Shown here piece by piece: positions 1 through 10,300 of a stretch of 64,000 nucleotides of DNA (its first letter is position 1; each line of letters begins with the position of its first letter). The notes below the pieces were generated by a model. The model made no database searches. It had not been told where the DNA came from and saw only the letters and a list, made by a program, of their open reading frames with translations. The stretch comes from Cristatella mucedo. Lineage: Eukaryota; Bryozoa; Phylactolaemata; Cristatellidae. The position numbers and the translations under genes were made by a program. Location of the stretch: the NCBI GenBank assembly GCA_009760855.2, contig WPIO01000002.1, positions 7,275,001-7,339,000 of the forward strand, read 5' to 3'.

Positions 1-176
1 GACTGCCCTGCCGACTCAGCTATGCTTTTCACTTTCTCTCTGTTTCGTGAGATGTAGTGTGTTGGCTATCGTTTGCATACCTATAGACGCTTAGGCTGTG
101 AGTATGCTATACAAAACTCTCCTGCATAATACCCACACAGTCTTTGTGGCTTTGTGGAGTTACATATGTAGGTACA
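1..176 (+). mobile_element. LINE-B 3' end fragment
   Basis: This stretch runs from ACTCAGCTATGC to a terminus near TTTGTGGAGTTACA. The same sequence recurs inverted near 1,690, 3,020, 12,550 and 32,570 and in direct orientation near 31,140. The fuller copies carry the C-terminal part of an L2/CR1-like LINE protein, so I read this as the 3' end of such a LINE, cut by the window edge. The family name LINE-B is local to this annotation. Confidence 0.6.
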
Positions 177-1684
177 TATGTCGCATACCGGTCGTCTGAC
201 TTGACCTGTCGCCTTTTAATTTTTTAGCCAGCCGACACTATGAAATTTCTCAGTTCACCTCCATGAAGAGATGTGGCTCAAAAGAATACAAGCATTTACC
301 AAAACGAGTTCGGTAAGAGCTAACCGCATTGCATTCATGCGTACTGTCACATTGCAATCATGTATACTGTCGCTGTGCTGTCTGCCGATTCGTTCGCCTA
401 GTTCGATCATCCGTGACCGCCTAGGTCACCTATCATCCTATCACCGTGCGCATTTGCTTTCGTCTCTCTCCCTCGCCACCTCCCTCTCTCCATCTCTGTC
501 CCGGCTCTCTCACCAGCGAGAGTTGTACGACGTGGTGGCAATCACGTGTCTGGACAGAAAGCTGCCTGGAGGAGTCCTGACTAACAAAGTGTGTACCTGG
601 TCTTCTGTGTGTGCGCACGAGCCTGAGCACGCACATGTACGCGTGTGCGTGCATGCACATGCGGCGTGCCTATGTGGGTGTGCATTGATTTCGGCTGGAC
701 CCTCGACGACAAATGTCAGTTGTTTAGTGTGTTGCTGCTCCACCGAGTGGCTAGTTCATCGAGTGCACTCATCGGCGCTATATCTTTATTAGTGCTGCAG
801 CATTAGCAAGTCACACCCCGAACTTCCACGCATCGACAGCTGCCATACTTAAGCTGCTTGCCACGTTCCGGCGATGGCCTGTGTGTCTGACCTAGATGGC
901 CCTAGCAGCAGCTGCCTGATGCAAGTACAACCCGTGAAAGCGCAAGTGCAACCCGCTCACCGTCCGAAAGCAAACGTGACCTAAATGGTTGGATGCCAGT
1001 TTATAAAGAGTGGCAGCTGGATGAGCTACGGGGTGGTCACTGACGACAGTGTAACTGATTGGGCTGGACCGCTCATGTTGAAGCCTTATGAAATATGACA
1101 CTTATCTGTTATCATTTGCTGATGAATAAGGACTGGCGCTGCCATTGATCTGACCAAACAAGTGTAGTGAAGCCATAGGTGCAGTTCTGATTATGCAAGG
1201 ACAATCCTGCCCTTGACCTTTACCGAGCAGCCAATCAAAAAATAAAATAGCGTTGGTGGCCAGGCCACCTGAGATGCCCTTTCAGATTGGTCTAAGGGCT
1301 TGGGCTATTGCTTGCCTTGCCTTGCACGGTTCTGCCCTACGCCCGAGGTAACTGCTGGAGTGCACGGTGCTTTTACCAAAGCGTAGACATCTCGTGCTCG
1401 TCACTCAGATCTTGCAGCAGATCACATTTGTGCTCGAAAACTTGCAGTGAAGATGTAGAGGCTAGCTAAGTTTTTTGAGGGGCAGAGAAAAATAGAGGCA
1501 GGGAGTGAGAATAAAAGGCAGGCAGATTCATGACTGGCAGACTTCGAATGGCAGATATAGACAGTCAGACAAGCAGACTGATGTGCACGCAGACAGAACA
1601 GCTTAGTCAGACGTTGTGAGCATGTGTGTTGTTGGCACCAAAATATGCTAGCTAGTCGTTTGTGTTTACGGACAGCTTGTAATA
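177..1684. other. No recognisable gene
   Basis: A 173-codon open frame at 271-792 is rich in Ser, Leu, Cys and His, is overlapped by antisense frames, and shows no domain. I do not call it a gene. Nothing else recognisable is present. The base composition is ordinary for the left part of the window. Confidence 0.5.
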
Positions 1685-1860
1685 TAATGCATCTTCGTTT
1701 GTAGTTCCACAAAGCCACAGATACTCTGTAAATATTTGTGCAGGAGAGTTTTCTGTAGCCCACTCAAAGCCTAGGTGCTTTTCGATATGCATGTCGTAGC
1801 CGACCGACTTCATCTCAAGCAACAACGAGAAAGTGAGAAGCATGGCTGAGTCAGGGGAGC
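1685..1860 (-). mobile_element. LINE-B 3' end fragment
   Basis: This is an inverted copy of the repeat at 1-176. It carries the shared terminus (TAGTTCCACAAAGCCACA), the CTCCTGCACAAA-type junction and the CTCAGCCATGCTTCTCAC segment. It is a truncated 3' end only. Confidence 0.6.
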
Positions 1861-3014
1861 AGTCGAGGTAGTGAGTAGCTAGTCCTTCTAGGGGCTATGA
1901 GGCATCGGCCGAAGCAGAACGGTAGCTATGTTGCCAGCCGAACATACAGCCCTGGTGCTGTCGGTTCTAGGAAGCCAGTATATGCTGTGGTTGCCATTGT
2001 ACTCCTGACCTCATGTGCAAATCGGCAAGCTGCCAGCCACCGCCTGCATCTTGCCCGGCCTAATCGTGCCTCTTCTCTGGCTGCCGTGCGTGCCCTGGGG
2101 CCTCAGCCGGCTATCTTCGTTGGGCGTGAAGCAGCCGAGAAACATCGAAGGTCAAGGTCAAGCAGCATTGACTAGGTCCGCCCACGTGTGATTGTAGCGC
2201 AAACTAACGACAAACGCATGCCAGCCCCCATGTTCATGGACACATGCGCATGAGCAGTCCTTCGTGGGCAAGCAACGTACCAGATGGGCCCACGGATGGG
2301 CACACCGCTGCCCCTGGCATTTCGTTTATGCTCGTCCAAGTGATCCTGGGAAAGAGGATGATGGGCCCTGATCTGGCTCGACTTGAGTTACTCCTTGATC
2401 TCAAAATGTATTGCATCCCTTGTTGCCACCAATGACCAGCTAGCACCAATGATGGTAGAGACAGCGCTGCCATGGTCCGACTCGGCCAGTCATTGGCTTT
2501 CAATACTGTTAGTCACCAAAGCCTTCTCGAGTGTTTGATGGCCGAATTTAGTCCTGTCGGCAAGGGTTCTGGGATAGTTTTAATTATACCTATCCGACCA
2601 TTACCACGACGTGTTTCTAGACAGTTAAAACCAACGGGATTTTTTTATAGGGATGCGGCCTCAATATTTTAATGGTGGCTTGAAAATGTTGTCTTGTAAA
2701 CATTTGTTTTCGAATGTCTGCCAATTTCCTTAAATTAAATTATGGGTAAAACCCATCTCCACCTCATGACAAGCCTTTTATACACGGCTTAAATCTGTGA
2801 CATTGCATTCATAGAGTTGCCATAAAAAAAACACCTTGTACTCGTAACCTCTTCGTCGTCTTTTGCTGCCGTCTACCGTTGAAAGCTGTGTTGAGAATAC
2901 CTCCGAAGCCTGTCGCTTTATTATTCAGCCTTTTTCTAGTTTTAGTGGCTATTTTTGACAATGGCTTGCAAAAGAAGTTACTAGCTTCCAGGGTTTTTCT
3001 AGGCTAGACCAAAT
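1861..3014. other. No recognisable gene
   Basis: The open frames here are all under 100 codons and lack domains or plausible splice structure. Nothing else recognisable was seen. Confidence 0.45.
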
Positions 3015-3270
3015 GTAATGTATCTCCGTCAGTAACTCCACAAAGTCATAAAGACCATGTGGGTGTTACGCAGGAGAGTTTTGTATAGCGCACTCACAGC
3101 CTAAGCGGCTTTCGGTACGCATTCGGTAGCCAACAGACTTCGTCTCACGCAACAAAGAGAAAGTGGGAAGCATAGCAGAGTCAGGAGAGCAGTTGAGGTA
3201 GTGAGTAGCATAGAAGTAGCAGTTCAGGACCGCTGAAAAAGATGTGCCATAGTAGGCAGTTGGAGAGTAG
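3015..3270 (-). mobile_element. LINE-B 3' end fragment
   Basis: This is the minus-strand copy of the LINE-B 3' end, beginning at the conserved terminus GTAACTCCACAAAG. Reading inward it encodes the family's C-terminal segment, including the HYLNCSPDSAM signature that is also seen at 32,729-32,941. The neighbouring segment at 3,285-3,540 is LINE sequence on the opposite strand, which suggests a 5' inversion. Confidence 0.65.
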
Positions 3271-3284
3271 TTGTCGTTGCGTAA

Positions 3285-3540
3285 GAAGGCCACTACATCC
3301 AAATTGGTCCATGTTTTTGTGGCATCACGTCTCGACTTCTGTAGCTCACTGCTTGCTGGTCTACCAGCTGGTGTAACCAGGCGTTTACAGTTGGTGCACG
3401 ACTCGGCGCAGCCAGGCTCGTCTGTCGTGAGCTTGCCGTGCTTGTCGTGAGCAATTGCCGAATCACTCCACTTCTGGCCGACATGCACTGGTTCCCAAAC
3501 AAGCAGTTTATCAACTTCAAGTCTACGTTCTACTTGAACC
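3285..3540 (+). mobile_element. LINE reverse-transcriptase thumb fragment
   Basis: The plus strand encodes HVFVASRLDFCSSLLAGLP and then a stretch resembling ITPLLADMHWFP. These match the classic L2/CR1 thumb region (HAFVTSRLDYCN..L.GLP, then ITP.L..LHWLP). It lies next to a LINE-B 3' end on the opposite strand, as expected if a single insertion suffered a 5' inversion. Confidence 0.6.
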
Positions 3541-4329
3541 GATCTACTTGAACCACTGCTTGATGTGCTCAATCGAGAAGGTGTATTTTTGTCACCACCT
3601 GCTGCTGTCTCTGATTAGTTTCCTGTCCGAGTCATCGAATGGCTGATGTCTTGTACTTAGCAAAAGCCGCTGTTCTTTTGTTTCTGCCTTGCCCTTTAAA
3701 AGGCAGGCGGGTCTCCAACCCACCCTCTGGCTCATCATCTACTGCAGTCTCTGTCCTTGCCTGTCGTACTGTTTCCTTTACCCTTCCAGAGCACTCTCTT
3801 ATTTTTCTACTTGTCTGCCGTACTCTTTTCTTGTCTGCCTTCTTTGTCTGTCTGTCTGTCTCTCACTCATCCCCTCAGTACTGCTGTCTCCACTGCAGCA
3901 GTGCTGGTGCTACTGCCGGTCTGGGCTTTTAGTCTTCTGCTGCTGCTGCCTCGGCTGCTGTCCAATGCTTCTGCCTGTCTTCGGCTCTCGCTAAGAGTCA
4001 CCGGTAGATAGCTCTTCGGTATAATCTCAGAATAGTCCTCAAGCTTATTTATGCACTTGCTGGCTTGCACTTTTTTGTCTCTGTCAGAGAGCTTGCAGGC
4101 CCCTCCCGGAATGTACAGGTGCCGTAGTAAGTTTAAACTGCCATACGTACTAAAAAGAGAGTTGGTTTTTGCGGAAAGTTTTCCAGCACTGTTTTTAGAA
4201 TACTTTACTTTGTTTATGCCAACATTCAGAATCGTACCCAAGCATCTTGCACGGTAGTATTCAATGACTAAATGAAGCTTCCCCAAGTTTCTTAATCACT
4301 TCCTGTCTGCCGGTTGGCCCGGATGCCAC
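3541..4329. other. No recognisable gene; pyrimidine-rich
   Basis: The stretch includes a short CTGT-type run near 3,845. Several overlapping plus-strand frames at 3,639-4,011 encode Leu/Ser/Cys-rich peptides, which is typical of pyrimidine-rich non-coding DNA. No domain was seen. Confidence 0.45.
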
Positions 4330-5060
4330 TATTCCAGGTGTGATTGAGGAGCATTTACTTGCCTGTAACGACCAAGAGCCTCAAAAAACAAGACACATTC
4401 TGAGATGATGATATGAATAATTGATGGACACACTACACTCCAGAGTTTTTTCTGGGAATTCAGATCATTGTTGACACTGATTGCCATTGATGAGAGTCGT
4501 TTCGGAAAAATTCTCTCACTGATCGTTTGATGTGCTTTGGAATGTTGTTGTGTTTCCAGATAACATCTAGCGCTCAGAGCCGTCCTGCTCGGACTCGAGA
4601 CATTTTTAAAATTACTAGAGCTATGCTGATTCATACTACCATCTATAGAACAGAGAGTCGATGTTCCAGCAGCTGTGCAATAGCCTCACGCCAGTGCACA
4701 TCCACTTTATAATTTTAACACCTGAAGGCAGTCATCTCGGAAAATTTTCTCGAATACGCTTTCTCACATAAGCTTCCCGATTGCAAACGGTGAATTTCGA
4801 TTCATCAGTGACCCAATTCGTTGCCAGTCACCTTGGTCTATTTACTCCTTTGCAGAAGACTCAATCTTTGCTTTTTAGAAAGTGAATGTTTGTGCTGTGC
4901 AATCCCTGGAGAATGTACCTTGCTGACTGGCATACCCCCGAAGAATAATGAGTAAATTGTTTATTGGTCCAGCTTAAGCCTCTTTGTAAGTTTTGAAACT
5001 CTTTGCAACACTTTTTGCAAGAGTAAATCTGTTTGTTTTTCAAAGCTTTTATTTTATGGC
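4330..5060 (-). mobile_element. Tc1/mariner-like transposase relic
   Basis: Reading the minus strand, three landmarks occur in the order expected for an IS630/Tc1/mariner transposase. They are a WVTDESKFTV segment near 4,800 (the family has W(S/T)DES.F around the first catalytic Asp), a GVKIIKWMC segment near 4,720 (family G.SVMVWGC), and a segment resembling N(D).PKH near 4,530. They lie in different frames and are separated by stops, so the gene is dead. No terminal inverted repeats were found. An alternative is chance similarity, but three ordered motifs make that unlikely. Confidence 0.55.
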
Positions 5061-5224
5061 CCTGTCTTCTCGGTTTTTTACAGCCTAGGGATACTACAAT
5101 GCATGTCTATTTTAACTGTTTCCAATTGTACTGTGTCCTAATATTTTTTCTAGCTTACCCTCCTTGTGTAAATTGTGAGCTCTCTTGCACGGGGTAGAGG
5201 TTGCAGTAGGGCCAAATACAAGGA

Positions 5225-5560
5225 GGGACCGATACATCCATTGTAATAATACACTTGATACAGCACCCTCAGAGAACTAAATCTCTTTCTAAGCGCTTTC
5301 TTGAAGGCAGAGATTTTTCTTTGCTTTGTTTATCTCAGCGAATTCTACATACTCGGATACTGTTGTCCAATTCGGCTGGAAAAGAAATTGCCCTCTCGCT
5401 AGCTCTCAGGGCAGACTTGGTCGGAGAGGTCATATAACTGAGAAGACGAGTGCTCTTACAGTCAGTGCTAAAGAGAATACAAATAAAATAATAAGTTACT
5501 TGTAGCACACTAAGAGAACTCCATCTCACGTCAGCTGCTTTACAAATTGCTGCAAGAGAA
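5225..5560 (-). repeat. Two LINE-A 3' tail scraps
   Basis: Inverted copies of the LINE-A 3' tail occur at about 5,240-5,300 (GCACCCTCAGAGAACTAAAT, then TCTTTCTAAGCGCTTT) and again at about 5,465-5,560 (AATAATAAG, then GCACACTAAGAGAACT). Each starts with a remnant of the TTA-type simple tail. No coding part remains. Confidence 0.55.
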
Positions 5561-7174
5561 GCACTTACTCACAGTTAATGACAAGCAAGTTATCATGCTT
5601 AGGCCAGCATGCTTAAGCACCACAGTGTCGTGCTTATAGATACATTCAAAAACACATACAAAGAGACTCGGAGCTGTTGGTTAGTAAGGCCCCTTTTTAG
5701 TTGCTTGGACTGAATCGGGCATTGATGAGTAATGACTCAAAGTGCACTGGAGAAAAGGCAAGTTAACCGAGGTGCCATATAAAAGCACGTTGCTCTCTTC
5801 CTTGGTCATGTCCTTTTCAGTTTTTTAATGTGCAAACACTCAACGGATAATTCAAAGACAGAGAAACTGGTAGGCTAAGAGAAACAAGTAGGTTTTTAGC
5901 TCTTGTACCTCTTTTGAAAAGTGCGTTTCGTAACGTTGGTTAGACGCCATTTTCAAATTTTTTTTCACTCCAGTACCTTATTTTCTCTTATATACTTTTC
6001 GTCTACAGTGCCCGTATGTGATGAATGAATATTTACACACTGATCAGCTTAGTGTACTAGTTCTTGGCCTGTCCTGGCTGAAAATGTGTGAAAATGTTAC
6101 TCATCAGGATTTTTAGTTTTCTGGTACCTGCTCAAACTTTTGATGGTACCTGTACATTTTGAGCTGGGATACTTATACACCATGCAATGATTGTATCTTG
6201 AGCTCCTCTGGTGTTAGCTCGTTAAGGTGTATGATACTTCCCCGTGCACTGCATTGTTGTTAGAACACTGCACACACGCATCTGCTCGAATTGTAGCCGT
6301 TTGAAAGTTCAGTCATTCGACTATACATATCTTTCTGTTTTTGCTTGTGTGTCATATATCGAATATATTGGAAATGCACTCTCAAGGGACCGGTCAGGAG
6401 TGTATTATCGCTTACGGCAATGACTATGCAAGAGTCTTTCTTGTTTCCGGTGCACACTATTCAGGATTCTTAACAGGGCTCCCGAAATACGCTATCGTGC
6501 CTCTAAAGTTAGGCCTCAATATACCTGCCAGAATTGGTCCTTAAATCCAATCCAGCTATCTTGCAAAAGTGACAAAGATGGCGTCCGGTCGAAGTGGACC
6601 TGGACACCAAATTCTCTCTCAAACCTACCAGGTCTCTCACCAGGTTGCCCCCCATCCGAACCTGCAGCTGCTATAGCAGCTGCAGGTGCTATAGCAGCTG
6701 CAATGCTGTTGCAACTGCAAGGCTATTGCAGCATCGGCCTTCCCCCCCCAGATTCTAGGTCTGTTCAATAAATTAGCTGTCCCATTATTTAATTTCCTGG
6801 TGGCTGGTGACAGGTGCTTTACTTAGGCCACACCTAGACGCCACAACTCACTGACAGTCCTAACGATAACTTTATTCTGCTGCCTCTGATTTTAGTAATG
6901 TTTCCAGCTGTCTTTCCCTGCTACTTATTTGCATCCTTATTTTGCTTATATGGCTTTTCTTTGACACAAAGTCAATTATAGGCATAGTTGGTTAGAGAAA
7001 GCCCTACAGTCCAACGACCGCGTGGTCGGCATGATTTTGTATGAAGTCACATGCAGTGGGGGTAGGGGAGGTTCATCATTCACATGCATACAGTGGATGG
7101 CGCTTGTGGCTGTTCAGTGCCAATAGAATCATCTGCAGCTCTGCTGGAAACGCGGCCGCGATATGCCATTGCAG
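5561..7174. other. No confirmed gene; possible 5' region of the CDF gene
   Basis: No domain-bearing frame is visible. The ATG at 6,578 sits in a favourable context (AAAGATGGCGTCC, which also resembles a YY1-type site) and opens a short frame ending soon after 6,660. It could belong to the missing first exon of the downstream transporter, but its frame does not meet the phase required at 7,175, so I do not call it. A perfect palindrome lies at 6,661-6,686. Confidence 0.3.
6661..6686. repeat. 26-bp perfect palindrome
   Basis: The sequence reads CCTGCAGCTGCTA and then its exact reverse complement, centred on TATA. A partial second unit (GTGCTATAGCAGCTGCA) follows directly. It contains two CAGCTG E-box cores. 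A function is not implied by the sequence alone. Confidence 0.8.
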
Positions 7175-7316
7175 CTGCTACTACCGGAAGCAGGACGAAT
7201 TGATCGAATGCTACGAGGACATCTTGGCCAACCAGTACGGCTCGGACGATGCGAGCGGCGAGAGCGTCCTGCATAAAGCCAACGTGCTGGCTAAGGTCAG
7301 CCTCTGCCTCAACGTG
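7175..7316 (+). CDS. CDF transporter exon (first one seen)
   Basis: The exon is bounded by TTGCAG/C and AACGTG/GTGAGT. It starts with the last base of a split codon and ends in phase 0. It encodes YYRKQDELIECYEDILAN and then ANVLAKVSLCLNV, which is the start of TM1 in this family. Confidence 0.8.
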
Positions 7317-10300
7317 GTGAGTCGACCTACTCCTTCCGGTAAACGTGGGAGGTTTACACTGCCAGTCGAGTTTTGTTCCTTTCGGACTCGGCTGCAGTAG
7401 GCGATATTTGCTTGTCGTGTCATCCTAGAAATTTGAGAGTTGGGAGGGAAGGCAATTGCAGCTGTCGTTGGCAGTTATCATTAAGCATCAGTGTAAATGT
7501 AAAAGCTGATTCAACAGCCTCATCTATCTAGTGACAGGAGAGACTGCATGACCATCAATCCCGTTTGCACAGGAGTTAACAAATTGCCTGCTCCGAGACT
7601 TGAAACCGTGACCACTGGGTCGTGAAGTGCAAGCGAGTCCCTTTTGCAGGTACCCTCCAACAACAGCTGTTGCTGACTGGCTGTACACAATGCATGCAGC
7701 TTGATCAATGCCACCTACTACATTGGGCCTATCAGTTGCCAGTCTTTTGGTTCTTCATTTGTGTATGAGCATCGGCCATGAGCTATAAGCATGATTTCGG
7801 CTACAGATGTCATCTTTCTGGGAGCCATTTTTAGTTACCCATCTCTTCACGTAGCATGATAGCTGTCGAATGGTACCAAGATGGTGCCACGTAGCTGTTG
7901 CCCCGTCTAATCATAGTTCAAGCAACATTCTCTTGACTGCAACTGCCATCCGCTGCTCGGTACGGCCAGATGACCCTGCATCCGAGAATAGGTCAGAAAT
8001 AACTTCATATACCACTGCTAGACTTCGCATATAGACTGCTTGTGGCTATACTGTGAGAACTACTGTAGCAGCCCTCAACTTATGTGGTGACCAATGCTCT
8101 ATCTTTCAGATTGTAACTGTGAGAAATAGACGGGATACCGGCATGCACATGTCCATCCATAGTATAGATATGATGGAATGCGATGATTCTGTCAGGGGAA
8201 CATTTGAAATGTTAAAATTGGCTGCTCTTTCAGGGCAGTCGATGCATATTTCCCGTGGTACTCTACTGCTTGCTGAAGATCTTGCTGCTGTTGGGAAGAT
8301 TTGAGCGATGGAGGTGCTAATGCTGCTGATAAATTCGACCTCATGCTCAGCAGTGTCATCAATGATCTTAGTTAAGCCTTCCTCGTTCTTGTTTTGGACT
8401 TCCTCGGTGGATACCAGCAATCATGAGTAGCAAGTCCGTCTCATCCAAAGCACTGTTGTACTGGGACTAGTCAATGCTGGGCCAACACAGCAAAACGCCT
8501 CCGAATATTTTATTTAGAGTTATCGTGAAGCCCAGACACATATTTCAAGTTTATCTCTGCAATAAGATGCTGTTATGTTTGTGCGGGCAATCGCGCACAG
8601 ATCAAGATGGCTCATGCAGATGCCATTTATTGCGGAGACACGAAACCGGGCCGCACATCCAGCCCACAGGCCTGCAAGCAACTGCCGCAAGTGGGTCTGC
8701 TGTCTCGACCGGAAGCGCTCGGTGGGTGGATAAGCCAGGCGGACCCAACAGATGCCAAATGTCAAACACGTCTCACATCTTTCCCGAGCGATACGAAAGC
8801 CTTTCTTTTACTGTCTGTATTCCAGCCGGTTGTGTCAAAACAAGCTCCTTGTATTTTGTCCCAAAAACCCCAATCGACAGTGGTTTTAATGTATCTATTA
8901 ATGTAATTAATAAATCTCACCCTACCCGGCCAGCGATCTGAATGTACAATGTGCCGACTTTCCTTCGAGTAGTGGGATCCTCCATTAGTATAGTGTCTTA
9001 ATGTAGAGCTGTTCAGCCAAAGGACCAAGGTATTTTTCGTGCATTTGCAGCTGAATGCTTAATTCGTGTTAGCTTAATTGTCGAAGTGCTTAAACTTACA
9101 TGCGTTTCTCGAAATTCTCGAATTAAATTGTCAACTTAATAGTAATGGCAAAATAGTGTCACTAAGGAGCTCTCGACTGCATAACTTAAAATGAGCTTGA
9201 CCAGCCTGCTTGCTGAAGCCTGGGCAAGGAAACTCTGCGCCCTGTTCCAGAAAGACCTTTAGCTAGAGGACTTCATCAGCTACGCATTCAAGTCTGCCTA
9301 CTTTCAGCTGCGTAATATTATGAAAATTTGGGCATGGTTAGATGAGGATACCACAGCCCAGCTGGTCCATGCATTTGTGACATCCCATCTAGACTTAAGT
9401 GCATGTAGGCCTATATGCCTGTGCAATAACACGTTTACAGATGGTGCAAAAATCTGCAGCCCTGCTTATGTGGCATGAGTGTTGCAATAGCCACATTACA
9501 CAACTTCTCATTGACCTGCGTTTGTTTCCCATCAAGCAGCTCATTGAATTCAAGATCCTGTCACTTCTAGTCCATTTATTCGCTTGCTTTGGCCTAGCTA
9601 TGTGAAATAATTCCTTATCACATTTAGTAACGTACCGCTGCTGCTCTGACCAGAGTCGCTTAGATGCCTCTGGAGACAACCTCAAATCATTAGGGGACAG
9701 CACCTTCATTTAATGTTCTCCCAAAGCATGGAAATAGCTTTTGACAGACATCACGACCTCCCTTGATCTGACACGTGAGAAGCTAAAAAAAACCCTGTTC
9801 CATATGCCATTTGCTCCATCCGTGTGAGTAGCCCACTTTAATACTTCCTCTCCAGTGTGTGTACGATTACTGTAAAGATGTTTAGTTCTCTAAGTGTGCT
9901 GTACAAAAGTTGCATTATTATTATCATTATGATCATCGCCTGCACAAGCTGCTGCAGACAGACAGTGTGCTGACTCACGATTGAATGATTTGTTTGTTCT
10001 AGGACTGCTGCGACCCGAGAAGTCACCAGCTCAGTTTTGCCACTTTCCGTTTTGGTGGATGCTTTTCTATAGTGCAGCACTTTTCGTCCTAGTTGCAGCT
10101 TTGGCTAAAGAGGCGACATTCGAATTTACAAATGCTTCGTGAGCTTCCCATCTACTCCATCTGCTCCTTTCTACTCAGGTAGGCTTCTTCTTTCAGCTTT
10201 TGCTGCTCTTTCTTCCCGGTTAGTTTTTGCTCAACTCCATTTCCACTTTCCATTTCCTTCAATTATTTCTCTGGGCCACCAAACAATCTCGTTCTTCATG

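Noticed and set aside
271-792. A 173-codon frame near the window start.
   Set aside because: Low-complexity, Ser/Leu/Cys/His-rich, no domain, and overlapped by antisense frames.
6578-6665. The ATG at 6,578 as the first exon of the transporter.
   Set aside because: The reading frame offers no donor in the phase needed by the exon at 7,175, and the peptide shows no family similarity.
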